Source: Metridium senile
Lineage: Eukaryota > Cnidaria > Anthozoa > Actiniaria > Metridiidae
Length of the DNA: 64,000 nucleotides
Direction of reading: 5' to 3'
NCBI GenBank assembly: GCA_949775045.1
Contig: OX459102.1
Span: forward strand, 8,579,073 to 8,643,072
Below the pieces are notes generated by a model, which had not been told where the DNA came from, did not search any database, and worked only from the letters and a program-made list of their open reading frames with translations. Shown here one piece after another: positions 45,926 to 58,456 of this stretch. A program made the translations under genes and the position numbers. Each line of letters starts with the position of its first letter. Position 1 is the stretch's first letter.

Positions 45926-46344
45926 GGCCTGGCTAAACTAGGATACATGTAGCGCGCTACACACACGCTACATTGTCGTCAGCGTGTCTCTACAGGCCTG
46001 GCTAAACTAGGATACATGTAGCGCGCTACATTGTCGCGCGCTACATGTATCCTCAATGTTTCTCAGTTTAGCCACCTCATTGTAGCGCGCGACAAATTTG
46101 GCGAGCGACATGTCGCCTCGGTTGGCTAAACTGGGATACATCGCATTCGCATGTAGCGCGCGACACATTTTGTAGCCGGGACACAAGAAATGTTTCTGCT
46201 CTCTCCCAGAAACATTTTTTGTGTCCCGGCTACAAAATTTGTCGCGCGCTACAATGTTTTCGAGGTGGCTAAACTGAGAAACATTGAGGATACATGTAGC
46301 GAGCGACAATGTAGCGCGCTACATGTATCCTAGTTTAGCCAGGC
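45926..46344. mobile_element. Multi-arm foldback element rich in TGTAGCGCGC
   Basis: Ends GGCCTGGCTAAACTAGGATA and TATCCTAGTTTAGCCAGGC. Inside are repeated inverted blocks ACATGTAGCGCGCTACA, GGTGGCTAAACTGAGAAACA and a perfect central stem AGAAACATTT.TTGTGTCCCGGCTACA. The left end is partly duplicated. GC content is far above its surroundings. Confidence 0.85.
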
Positions 46345-46851
46345 GTTAAGAATGAGCTTTTGACAAATGTTTTCGTATAGTCAAATTGGTGCGAATAGCC
46401 GCCGAAACAACATTCGCTATAAACGTAAATAAAAGATGCACATAAATATTGTACAATATTACCGGGAATATTGCTCTGCTCTACAATAAATAAGCTTCGA
46501 CAACTGTTTTTTTTATTATTGTTCTGCACATTTGGACGCAACTGCACAAATACACATTGTATTCTTAGGAACTCAAAACAATAGAGTTATCCCGGCTAGC
46601 AGGGACAACTCGCCTTCATATAAGCTTAAGGAGGCTCGAAATGGTTTCTGTATATATCTATATACCTACTTTATATTGCATTTTATGCAGCATTATTGTG
46701 AAGGCTACATTAAACAAGCATTGCCTCAGCCAATGCCTGGTCAAGATCATCGATAATGTCCTGTGTTTCCTCTTAAGCACATATCATGATAAACGGCGGA
46801 TGATATATAAACACCACCATTATCATCATCATATGCATCATTTATCATTGT
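46345..46851. other. Intergenic, nothing recognised
   Basis: No supported feature. Confidence 0.4.
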
Positions 46852-47054
46852 ACTCCCTTTGTCCAAGTGGTAGGGGTGATTGGTGCACCTTTTATTGTTG
46901 AAAATATTCCCTGTACGCACCTTTTAGGTTCCTTTTAGGTTTTAGGCTTAAAAGTCTTTGACAGGCTTTAAAAGTTCTCTTAATGTATGCATACCTTTAA
47001 GGGTCATTTGCGAAATCGACCGCCGATCTCCCCTACCACTTGGACAAAGGGAGT
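46852..47054. mobile_element. 203-bp inverted-repeat MITE
   Basis: Perfect ends ACTCCCTTTGTCCAAGTGGT, AGGGG and CCCCT, ACCACTTGGACAAAGGGAGT. Confidence 0.85.
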
Positions 47055-47140
47055 TCCCATACATACCACCACCCCGAGGAGCGAAAGAACGTCTGTCTTC
47101 TCAGGCTATAGAACTTCATGTCGTATGATTTCAGAACACA

Positions 47141-47338
47141 TTAAGGCCTCGTCTACACGAATCCGATCCGGCTGAAACCGCAAAGATATATTTGCGTCCA
47201 CACGAATCCGCGTATCCGGAGGATTCAAGTTAAAGTATGCGGTTTCGGTGACCGGATTCAATGGATTCGTGTGGATGATAGGCCGATTCGCATCAAAAAG
47301 TATGCGGTTTCAAAAGTATCCGGATCCGTGTAAGGCAA
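47141..47338 (+). mobile_element. MITE family E copy 1
   Basis: TTAAGGCCTCGTCTACACG, ATCCGATCCGGCTGAAACCG, CACACGAATCCG, then inverse segments ending AGTATCCGGATCCGTGTAAG. An inverse copy is at 49137-49326. Confidence 0.85.
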
Positions 47339-48088
47339 GCCCCCCTCTCTTCCTCTATTTCAAAACTTATTAGAACATTATGAATTAATTGAATATAAGG
47401 TGGCTAAAGTAAAACATATAAGAAAGAACAACACAAAATGAACGATATAAGGCACTCGACCTATATGTTAAACTAAATGGGTATTTGAATAAAATCAAGG
47501 CACTGTTAGTAATTTTTTTTGTTTATTTGTGCGTGTTTTTTTGTTCCGTTATTTCAATACTTATTTACTATTTCGTAGCTCTTTTTTTCGCTTTTTTATT
47601 TAATAAGTTTTATATGTATTTATATATATAAAAAAAACATCTGTAACACACAACTTATATGTAAAATATTTAAAAACTATTGTAAAAAAGAAGTTTTTAA
47701 CTAGTAAATAAAATAAAATAAGTAGGCAGTAGCGATATTTTATGTATTGTAAGTAAGTTAGTAATTATTTGTCTCGGCTTGTGTCACATTTATTGTGACA
47801 CTATTCAGTTGTAAATTTTGTGTGCGTATGTGTTAGTTAGTTGTTAATAATAAAAATAATAATTAATAATAAAAAAAGGTCATTGGACTGGCTCTCAAAC
47901 TCCATGAGGTATGCAAATTGTCTTATTGTTATTTACTGCAAGTTGATTTTTTCAACTCTTTAGCTCAAATCTAAAATCTTCAGTAATACAGTTCCAGTCG
48001 AAATCTGCGTTTTCGTTGGCCCCCTATAATACAGTAGTACCGCTATTGTTTGGTCAGATTTAGGGCAATGGCCAGCGATGACCTTTCC
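47339..48088. other. AT-rich intergenic, nothing recognised
   Basis: No supported exon or element; T-rich runs and a small AAT repeat near 47850. Confidence 0.4.
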
Positions 48089-48252
48089 TAGCCTCCTCCG
48101 CATGCAACTCTTGACTCTGGGCTTCCTTTGTTGACTCTGGGCTTCCTGTGGCGGAACAAATGGTGGGGGCCTATTCCTCTCCGGTTCGCATGATAAAGGG
48201 AACCCAGTAGGTGACAAAGGAAACCCAGCAGGGTTGCATGCGGAGGAGGCTA
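48089..48252. mobile_element. MITE family B copy 2 (164 bp) with 9-bp target duplication
   Basis: Ends TAGCCTCCTCCGCATGCAAC and GTTGCATGCGGAGGAGGCTA, flanked by GACCTTTCC at 48080-48088 and 48253-48261. The interior has GACTCTGGGCTTCC duplicated in tandem. Confidence 0.92.
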
Positions 48253-48299
48253 GACCTTTCCTTGTTCGTTTTCTGTGCATACCTCAAACTTTATCTCTA

Positions 48300-48468
48300 T
48301 TATTATATTTCATGTATTTTATAGATGTTTCCTATATATATATAAAGTTATAATATTATATTGTATTGTAAATATTTTCTTAATTATTCTTGAAATTGTA
48401 ATTAATATAATTATGTAATTCAGCTTTCGGGCTGCAAATAATTTTAATAAACTATTTATTTACTATTT

Positions 48469-48475
<7 letters not shown>
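48300..48475 (+). mobile_element. Possible non-LTR retrotransposon 3' end
   Basis: GTAATTCAGCTTTCGGGCTG, CAAATAATTTTAATAAAC runs directly into (TTTA)n, like 3' ends of CR1/L2-type LINEs with a simple repeat tail. No reverse transcriptase remains. Confidence 0.35.
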
Positions 48476-48564
<89 letters not shown>

Positions 48565-48585
48565 TTCATTTATTTATTTATTTAC
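48455..48585. repeat. (TTTA)n microsatellite
   Basis: About 25 nearly perfect TTTA repeats. Confidence 0.95.
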
Positions 48586-48600
48586 CTCCGTATGCAAATT

Positions 48601-48723
48601 TCCCATTTCAGATGACGTGTCATTCCCTTGAGAATTGTTCTTCTATGGTGAACGTGTTATATCATTTATACATGTGAAAAAAAAAACAATTCACAAGGGT
48701 AGCATCACGTCATCTGAAATGGG
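48601..48723. mobile_element. 123-bp inverted-repeat element
   Basis: TCCCATTTCAGATGACGTG, CCCTTG.GAATTGTT on the left mirrored by AACAATTCACAAGGG, CACGTCATCTGAAATGGGA on the right. Confidence 0.8.
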
Positions 48724-49136
48724 ACAACAAACAAGGAAGGTAAGGGGCCGACCATTTAACTTTTGAGGGGGTGGGTGGGTGATTTTGAAAATAAATTTCC
48801 TGCACATGTTTCGATTTGGTGCTGACTGACCCAAAATCTTTCATGATGATACAAACGACATGTAAATATAAAATTGTTATTATTACATTTCTAGTAAGGG
48901 GCGCACCATTAGATTTTTTTTTTTTTGAGGGGGTGGTGGGGGGTGGGAATTTTTTGGAAGGATATCTTTTTCCCATTCTACGTATGAGCACTGTGCAGGA
49001 ATTTGTTTTTTCAACTTGCACGAATATCTCACGAACCCAACCTCCCCAAAATCTAAAGATGTTTACATTCCCTACAATCTTTCATCTCACCTATTGTTTT
49101 TAAAGCGCAAGAAGTCGAAAATAGTGGTAAAGCAAA
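48724..49136. other. Intergenic with a short direct repeat
   Basis: AAGGGGC..ACCATT followed by GAGGGGGTGG occurs twice (48743 and 48896), perhaps remnants of one element. No exon supported. Confidence 0.4.
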
Positions 49137-49326
49137 AAGGTCGGATCCGGATTCTTTTGAAACCGCATACTTTTTGATGCAAATCGGCCTATCGTCCACA
49201 CGAATCCATTGAATCCGGTCACCGAAACCGCATACTTTTACTTGAATCCTCCGGATACGTGGATTCGTGTGGACGCAAATATTTCTATGCGGTTTCAGCC
49301 GGATCGGATTCGTGTAGACGAGGCCT
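49137..49326 (-). mobile_element. MITE family E copy 2 (inverse of 47141-47338)
   Basis: Right end CGGATTCGTGTAGACGAGGC, CT; internal TTTGAAACCGCATACTTTTT and GTGGATTCGTGTGGACGCAA match copy 1. Confidence 0.85.
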
Positions 49327-51191
49327 GAGAATAGGTGCCACAATTGAGAAATGCAGTTTTCGAACTCCTATATTGTATTATTTGTTTTTGTTATTCATGC
49401 AATTCATAATTATTTAGTGCTGTTTCTAGCCAGAAGAAGCATTAAACTTCAGGTTAGACCGAAAAAATAAACTTTCATTTGAAGAAAAAGCAGAGAAAAT
49501 GGACTTTTAAATTTAGGTGTCGACGACCTTGACATTTTCCGTCTTTTGACTGATTTGGTGTCGATGGACGAAAATTCGCCTAGCGGCCTAGCGCCTGAAA
49601 ATGTATTTAATAACGACTCTAACTTCAGATTTGTGGTAAGGATAGATAGTACTGTCGATGCTAAAAAGAATTTTGAACCAGGACCAAGTGGTCCGCTTTT
49701 ACTCGCTTGGGGTTCCTGTGGTACTTCTCCATTTACGGCCAGCGGACGATAACGTAGAAATTAACACAGGAAGCCCACACAATGTAAACAATTACAAAAT
49801 CGAAAATTTTTAGAATTCTAATGCTCAAAATGTAATCAAATATTTGACCATTTAATGAATTCGGCTACATTATATTTGCCAAAAACCTAATAGAAAGTAT
49901 TTTGTTATTCATTTTTAAGAGGCGCTGGCTGGAATAATATCAACCGTGAGAGCTTGGTTTGAGCACTGACACCGGAGGTTGTCTGGAACCGTACGCGTGT
50001 TTGCAAAACACATACATGCAGGGAAATACTAAAATACGAACAGCCTAGAACTTCAAAGAATTACAATGTCTTACTAGCTGATAGAAGTACGTGTTGACAA
50101 ACCAGCTATCTCTATTCCAAGGTAAGTTTTTACGCTTCGAATCGACGGATATTTAATATTGGCATGTTCTATAGTGTTGATATTTCCAGATCTGAATTTG
50201 GCTTGGTATATTTCCCGGTATATTTACATGAAAACATCTCGTTTAACGCTTAAGGAAAGCAAAAACATTTCAATGATTTAGTTGAAGCTTTTAAAGTGTG
50301 TTTGTTCGTTCTTAAACGACTTCGGTAAAATGCAATATTCATTTATATTTTGTTCTGAACACCAATCGTATTGTTATATATTGTACAAAAGTGCTTGAAA
50401 ATGATCCTTAAAATAGGAATATTCAACCTTATTCTAGTTCGAGAATAATGTTTGATCTGTATAAACTTTGATAAGGATTAAATAATGTAATTTTATTCGA
50501 GGTTGGTTGTAATGAATTCTGACGTGTGTGCATGCAAGTAGCCTTTTAATAATTTAGGAAAACAAGTCTTTCTAATAATAATAATAACACTTACAAAAGA
50601 GGAAAAATGATAAGCTTAATTAAGCTTCAACCACTTTATAACAGATCTATTTGAATATGTCAAAGTGCTTTTTTTTAATTAAAAGTAAACACAGACTGAA
50701 ATGGTTTTATATAATAGACAGATTAATGAAATACAAAATGCTTTTTAAATAGTACAAAATAGCTAGTGCTTTATGTTAGACAATAGAATTTTTTAAAAGA
50801 ACAATAAAATAAGCATAAAATTTCACTTTTTTAAGTATATTGCAAATGCTTCATGGATATGCTGTTTTCAGTCTTATAGCTGGTTCACAGACATTGTCTG
50901 TTCAAAATTATTTCTTTTTGTACAGTCAATTGTCCAAAATGTCAAGTCACTGTTACAGTATAAAGTGCAATTTTTCAGCAATTCACCTCCCAGGTTGAGC
51001 ATCTTATTCAGATCTGGTAAGATCACCCTCTTTAATACTAAAACCTTGGCAAGTAAATTTCTCAGAAGGATCTTGATTAAATCTTGGCAGAAACTTGAAA
51101 GTTCATGCATGAACGTTCTTGCAGATTGAAGGTTACATGCCAAGATCTTGTAAGATATCGATCAGCATGGTACTTGCCAGGATATATATAT
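49327..51191. other. Intergenic; possible 5' non-coding exon of the four-repeat gene
   Basis: A consensus donor (CCAAG|GTAAGT, junction after 50121) has the right strand for an upstream non-coding exon of the gene at 57689, whose 5'UTR begins at a splice acceptor. This pairing is inference. A 68-codon frame at 49546-49752 has no recognisable domain. Confidence 0.25.
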
Positions 51192-51331
51192 CTTATTAGA
51201 CAGTTTCATGTGAAATATGGCTGGATATCTTACGAGTGAAATGCTGTATTTTGGCGAGCCTCCGGGCGAGTTAAAATGCAAGTTAATGAGTAAAATATCC
51301 AGCCATATTACACATCAAACTGTTTAATAAG
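51192..51331. mobile_element. 140-bp inverted-repeat element
   Basis: CTTATTAGACAGTTTCATGT, ATATGGCTGGATATCTTAC on the left mirrored by GTAAAATATCCAGCCATAT, ACATCAAACTGTTTAATAAG on the right. Confidence 0.8.
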
Positions 51332-51789
51332 TTATTTATTATCCAATCAAAAGGTTTTTGTTCTTTTATAAAGCAAAGTATATACCTGAGGGCTAGATAG
51401 ACCAGTTACTCGATCCAGTCCTACTCCTGCGATATTTTTACTTGTCTATGACTAGTTGGATAATAATGCATGATCTTACATGGATCCTGGTAAGATGTTC
51501 TGCAATGCCATTATCTGGCACAAGTTGTACTTAAGATTTGCACAGTGAATTGCAAAATGCAATACCATGATGCACAGTTTATCGATCACCCCTACAGCAA
51601 CTTATGTCACAAAGGCATTGCCAGATATAGAATTGGCTGAATAAATTTCACAGTGTAACAGCACCTTAAACTTAACTAGCCTGTGTAGCCTGGCTCTCTG
51701 GGAGAAAGGGCAGACGGGAGGGGGAGAAAAGGAAGGGAGAGCCTGCCCGTTGTCTTATTTAGTTAACTGCCCACTATTAAATGTAACGC
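51332..51789. other. Intergenic, nothing recognised
   Basis: Short G-rich segment GGGCAGACGGGAGGGGGAG near 51708; no exon supported. Confidence 0.4.
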
Positions 51790-54700
51790 ACCGAAAAAAT
51801 TGAAATTTCTCATCTATTTTCATTGGTAATCATTCTAGGATTGATCACATAACATATACACTTCAATCAGATAGTTTTAGGCATGTTTAGAAAAATATTG
51901 AAAATTGATCAAAATTGAGAATTTTTCCTCTACCCCCTAGCATCGAAAATTGCAATTTTTTCACCAAATTGAAATTGTTGAATTTTTCATCTATTTTCAT
52001 TGCTAATCATTCTAGGATTGATCACATAACATATACACTTCAATCAGATAGTTTTAGGCATGTTTAGAAAAATATTGAAAATTGATCAAAATTGAGAATT
52101 TTTCCTCTACCCCCTACCATCGAAAATTGCAATTTTTGCACCAAATTGAAATTGTTGAATTTTTCATCTATTTTCATTGGTAATCATTCTAGGATTGATC
52201 ACATAACATATACACTTCAATCAGATAGTTTTAGGCGTGTTTAGAAAAATATTGAAAATTGATCAAAATTGAGAATTTTTCCTCTACCCCCTAGCATCGA
52301 AAATTGCAATTTTTCCACCAAATTGAAATTGTTGAATTTTTCATCTATTTTCATTGGTAATCATTCTAGGATTGATCACATAACATATACACTTCAATCA
52401 GATAGTTTTAGGCATGTTTAGAAAAATATTGAAAATTGATCAAAATTGAGAATTTTTCCTCTACCCCCTAGCATCGAAAATTGCAATTTTTTCACCAAAT
52501 TGAAATTGTTGAATTTTTCATCTATTTTCATTGCTAATCATTCTAGGATTGATCACATAACATATACACTTCAATCAGATAGTTTTAGGCATGTTTAGAA
52601 AAATATTGAAAATTGATCAAAATTGAGAATTTTTCCTCTACCCCCTAGCATCGAAAATTGCAAGTTTTCCACCAAATTGAAATTGTTGAATTTGTCATCT
52701 ATTTTCATTGGTAATCATTCTAGGATTGATCACATAACATATACACTTCAATCAGATAGTTTTAGGCATGTTTAGAAAAATATTGAAAATTGATCAAAAT
52801 TGAGAATTTTGCCTCTACCCCCTAGCATCGAAAATTTCAATTTTTTCACCAAATTGAAATTGTTGAATTTTTCATCTATTTTCATTGCTAATCATTCTAG
52901 GATTGATCACATAACATATACACTTCAATCACATAGTTTTAGGCATGTTTAGAAAAATATTGAAAATTGATCAAAATTGAGAATTTTTCCTCTACCCCCT
53001 AGCATCGAAAATTGCAATTTTTTCACCAAATTGAAATTGTTGAATTTTTCATCTATTTTCATTGCTAATCATTCTAGGATTGATCACATAACATATACAC
53101 TTCAATCAGATTGTTTTAGGCATGTTTAGAAAAATATTGAAAATTGATCAAAATTGAGAATTTTTCCTCTACCCCCTAGCATCGAAAATTGCAATTTTTT
53201 CACCAAATTGAAATTGTTGAATTTTTCATCTATTTTCATTGGTAATCATTCTAGGATTGATCACATAACATATACACTTCAATCAGATAGTTTTAGGCGT
53301 GTTTAGAAAAATATTGAAAATTGATCAAAATTGAGAATTTTTTTCCACCAAATTGAAATTGTTGAATTTTTCATCTATTTTCATTGCTAATCATTCTAGG
53401 ATTGATCACATAACATATACACTTCAATCAGATAGTTTTAGGCATGTTTAGAAAAATATTGAAAATTGATCAAAATTGAGAATTTTTCCTCTACCCCCCA
53501 GCATCGAAAATTGCAATTTTTCCACCAAATTGAAATTGTTGAATTTTTCATTTATTTTCATTGCTAATCATTCTAGGATTGATCACATAACATATACACT
53601 TCAATCACATAGTTTTAGGCATGTTTAGAAAAATATTGAAAATTGATCAAAATTGAGAATTTTTCCTCTACCCCCTAGCATCGAAAATTGCAATTTTTTC
53701 ACCAAATTGAAATTTCATTGGTAATCATTCTAGGATTGATCACATAACATATACACTTCAATCAGATAGTTTTAGGCATGTTTAGAAAAATATTGAAAAT
53801 TGATCAAAATTGAGAATTTTGCCTCTACCCCCTAGCATCGAAAATTGCAATTTTTTCACCAAATTGAAAGTGTTGAATTTTTCATCTATTTTCATTACTA
53901 ATCATTCTAGGATTGATCACATAACATATACACTTCAATCACATAGTTTTAGGCATGTTTAGAAAAATATTGAAAATTGATCAAAATTGAGAATTTTGCC
54001 TCTACCCCCTAGCATTGAAAATTGCAATTTTTCCACCAAATTGAAATTGTTGAATTTTTCATCTATTTTCATTGCTAATCATTCTAGGATTGATCACATA
54101 ACATATACACTTCAATCAGATAGTTTTAGGCATGTTTAGAAAAATATTGAAAATTGATCAAAATTGAGAATTTTTCCTCTACCCCCCAGCATCGAAAATT
54201 GCAATTTTTCCACCAAATTGAAATTGTTGAATTTTTCATCTATTTTCATTGCTAATCATTCTAGGATTGATCACATAACATATACACTTCAATCAGATAG
54301 TTTTAGGCATGTTTAGAAAAATATTGAAAATTGATCAAAATTGAGAATTTTTCCTCTACCCCCTAGCATCGAAAATTTCAATTTTTTCACCAAATTGAAA
54401 TTGTTGAATTTTTCATCTATTTTCATTTCTAATCATTCTAGGATTGATCACATAACATATAGGCATCCCTCAGAAATTGAAATTTTTTTCCTACCCTGCG
54501 TACAGCATAAATTTCAATTTTTTGACAAATTCAAATTGTTGAATTTCTCATCTATTTTCATTGGTAATCATTCTAGGATTGATCACATAACATATACACT
54601 TCAATCAGATAGTTTTAGGCATGTTTAGAAAAATATTGAAAATTGATCAAAATTGAGAATTTTTCCTCTACCCCCTAGCATCGAAAATTGCAATTTTTTC

Positions 54701-57350
54701 ACCAAATTGAAATTGTTGAATTTCTCATCTATTTTCATTGGTAATCATTCTAGGATTGATCAAATAACATATACACTTCAATCAGATAGTTTTAGGCATG
54801 TTTAGAAAAATATTGAAAATTGATCAAAATTGAGAATTTTTCCTCTACCCCCTAGCATCGAAAATTGCAATTTTTTCACCAAATTGAAATTTCATTGGTA
54901 ATCATTCTAGGATTGATCACATAACATATACACTTCAATCAGATAGTTTTAGGCATGTTTAGAAAAATATTGAAAATTGATCAAAATTGAGAATTTTTCC
55001 TCTACCCCCTAGCATCGAAAATTGCAATCTTTTCACCAAATTGAAATTGTTGAATTTTTCATCTATTTTCATTGCTAATCATTCTAGGATTGATCACATA
55101 ACATATACACTTCAATCAGATAGTTTTAGGCATGTTTAGAAAAATATTGAAAATTGATCAAAATTGAGAATTTTTCCTCTACCCCCTAGCATCGAAAATT
55201 GCAATTTTTCCACCAAATTGAAATTGTTGAATGTTTCATCTATTTTCATTGCTAATCATTCTAGGATTGATCACATAACATATACACTTCAATCAGATAG
55301 TTTTAGGCATGTTTAGAAAAATATTGAAAATTGATCAAAATTGAGAATTTTTCCTCTACCCCCTAGCATCGAAAATTGCAATCTTTTCACCAAATTGAAA
55401 TTGTTGAATTTTTCATCTATTTTCATTGCTAATCATTCTAGGATTGATCACATAACATATACACTTCAATCAGATAGTTTTAGGCATGTTTAGAAAAATA
55501 TTGAAAATTGATCAAAATTGAGAATTTTTCCTCTACCCCCTAGCATCGAAAATTGCAATTTTTCCACCAAATTGAAATTGTTGAATGTTTCATCTATTTT
55601 CATTGCTAATCATTCTAGGATTGATCACATAACATATACACTTCAATCAGATAGTTTTAGGCATGTTTAGAAAAATATTGAAAATTGATCAAAATTGAGA
55701 ATTTTTCCTCTACCCCCTAGCATCGAAAATTTCAATTTTTTCACCAAATTGAAATTGTTGAATTTTTCATCTATTTTCATTTCTAATCATTCTAGGATTG
55801 ATCACATAACATATAGGCATCCCTCAGAAATTGAAATTTTTTTCCTACCCTGCGTACAGCATAAATTTCAATTTTTTGACAAATTCAAATTGTTGAATTT
55901 CTCATCTATTTTCATTGGTAATCATTCTAGGATTGATCACATAACATATACACTTCAATCAGATAGTTTTAGGCATGTTTAGAAAAATATTGAAAATTGA
56001 TCAAAATTGAGAATTTTTCCTCTACCCCCTAGCATCGAAAATTGCAATTTTTTCACCAAATTGAAATTGTTGAATTTCTCATCTATTTTCATTGGTAATC
56101 ATTCTAGGATTGATCAAATAACATATACACTTCAATCAGATAGTTTTAGGCATGTTTAGAAAAATATTGAAAATTGATCAAAATTGAGAATTTTTCCTCT
56201 ACCCCCTAGCATCGAAAATTGCAATTTTTTCACCAAATTGAAATTTCATTGGTAATCATTCTAGGATTGATCACATAACATATACACTTCAATCAGATAG
56301 TTTTAGGCATGTTTAGAAAAATATTGAAAATTGATCAAAATTGAGAATTTTTCCTCTACCCCCTAGCATCGAAAATTGCAATCTTTTCACCAAATTGAAA
56401 TTGTTGAATTTTTCATCTATTTTCATTGCTAATCATTCTAGGATTGATCACATAACATATACACTTCAATCAGATAGTTTTAGGCATGTTTAGAAAAATA
56501 TTGAAAATTGATCAAAATTGAGAATTTTTCCTCTACCCCCTAGCATCGAAAATTGCAATTTTTCCACCAAATTGAAATTGTTGAATGTTTCATCTATTTT
56601 CATTGCTAATCATTCTAGGATTGATCACATAACATATACACTTCAATCAGATAGTTTTAGGCATGTTTAGAAAAATATTGAAAATTGATCAAAATTGAGA
56701 ATTTTTCCTCTACCCCCTAGCATCGAAAATTGCAATCTTTTCACCAAATTGAAATTGTTGAATTTTTCATCTATTTTCATTGCTAATCATTCTAGGATTG
56801 ATCACATAACATATACACTTCAATCAGATAGTTTTAGGCATGTTTAGAAAAATATTGAAAATTGATCAAAATTGAGAATTTTTCCTCTACCCCCTAGCAT
56901 CGAAAATTGCAATTTTTCCACCAAATTGAAATTGTTGAATGTTTCATCTATTTTCATTGCTAATCATTCTAGGATTGATCACATAACATATACACTTCAA
57001 TCAGATACTTTTAGGCATGTTTAGAAAAATATTGAAAATTGATCAAAATTGAGAATTTTTCCTCTACCCCCTAGCATCGAAAATTTCATTTTTTTCACCA
57101 AATTGAAATTGTTGAATTTTTCATCTATTTTCATTGCTAATCATTCTAGGATTGATCACATAACATATAGGCATCCCTCAGAAATTGAAATTTTTTTCCT
57201 ACCCTGCGTACAGCATAAATTTCAATTTTTTGACAAATTCAAATTGTTGAATTTTTGATCTGTTTTGATTGGTAATCATTCTAGGATTGATCAGATAACA
57301 TATAGGCATCACTCAGATAGTTTTATAAATGTTTTGAAAAAAGTTGAAAA
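51790..57350. repeat. 177-bp satellite array with 1,354-bp higher-order repeat
   Basis: Monomers (CATTCTAGGATTGATCACAT, ACACTTCAATCAGATAGTTT, TTCCTCTACCCCCTAGCATC) recur every 177 bp, about 31 units. A distinctive monomer (AGGCATCCCTCAGAAATTGA) sits at 54461, 55815 and 57169, exactly 1,354 bp apart, and the two intervals are nearly identical. The left third lacks the marker and varies more. Open frames that repeat at 1,354-bp intervals are satellite artefacts. Confidence 0.97.
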
Positions 57351-57384
57351 ATGGCCAAAATTGACATTTTTTTCTTACATATCA

Positions 57385-57475
57385 ACATTACAGTGTTACA
57401 AATTCCATTATATTACCTATCATTTATGTCAAACACTGAAGCAGCGTATACTAGTTTAATGGTTATAGTTTCCAG
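57385..57475 (+). repeat. Single 95-bp family monomer
   Basis: ACAGTGTTACAAATTCCATT, ATTACCTATCATTTATGTCA, AACACTGAAGCAGCGTATAC follow the 95-bp consensus with many changes. Confidence 0.7.
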
Positions 57476-57666
57476 CGATATAATATAATACAGTTCTTAC
57501 TAAATATGTTATAAATATATTAAAATTGTTGTATTTGCATAATTTAGTTTTACCTGACAATGGACTCAGCATGAAACTGAAAAATAATATTATAATCGCT
57601 TTGATTTTCATTATAAAATCAATATCACAGTCGTTATTGATTAGAATATGTATTTTGTATTTCCAG

Positions 57667-57688
57667 GATATCTAACTAAATCACAAAC
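57667..57688 (+). promoter_or_regulatory. 5'UTR segment of the four-repeat gene after a splice acceptor
   Basis: TTTTGTATTTCCAG ends at 57666; 22 nt of 5'UTR lead to ATGGG at 57689. An upstream non-coding exon is therefore expected, possibly on the far side of the satellite. Confidence 0.55.
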
Positions 57689-58393
57689 ATGGGTGTAGAT
57701 CAGTCAAAAGGCGCTCCTCCTGTACATACACATGAAAACCACATGTGCATAATCTTCAAAATACCCGACAAAATTTATGTAATAAATGCCAGTCAAGATG
57801 AATACGACATTATCTACCGATCCGTCAAGAAAACCTGGGAAGACGGTATTCAGGCTGTGAAAAGAACATGTGGAAGAAGCATCCTATGCTACAAGTTAAA
57901 AGGCCTTCCATTTGAAACAGGAATTGTCTCGGCAAACGTAAGGCAAGTGATTTGCGAGATTCTTTTTCACCTTCATCACAAAGGATGGAATCACTTGTTG
58001 TCGACTAATCTCACCACAAGCCGGGACAGCTTTACCTTCATATTTACCAAGCAACAGCCTGTTGATCTAAGTCATTTGGGCTATATGTCCCTTAGCTCTC
58101 ATAACAAGCTGCAGTTTGTGAATCTTAAGGCAGGGACTTTCGGTAAGATCTTGGAAGCATCAAAGATCTATGATCCTGGTGCACATAAAGGTGATGTTCA
58201 GGAATCGAAAAACACCTATGAACTCTTGTTAGAAGGTAAGAACAGTGATATGGTCACTTACCATTATGCACCGTGCGGCTGAATTTGTTTTCTTTATTTA
58301 ATCTTATATTTCTTGATTTTCTTATTGAATACTTTATTTATATAATTATTTATTTAATACTTTGTTTATTTATTAATAATTTTATTCATTTGT

Positions 58394-58456
<63 letters not shown>

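Noticed and set aside
46007..46309. 100-codon minus-strand frame
   Set aside because: Falls entirely inside a foldback element with repeated inverted blocks.
47960..48280. 106-codon minus-strand frame
   Set aside because: Mostly the family-B MITE and its internal tandem duplication.
54341..57258. Repeated ~95-codon frames in the 51.8-57.4 kb region
   Set aside because: They recur at exactly the 1,354-bp higher-order period of a satellite, and in two of three positions start at a non-ATG codon.
58236..58282. Exon 1 of the four-repeat gene ending as a separate 197-aa protein
   Set aside because: The last 15 codons follow a consensus GTAAGA donor and break domain 2; joining to 59085 completes the domain, so two separate genes are unlikely. 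An intron-retained short isoform remains possible.
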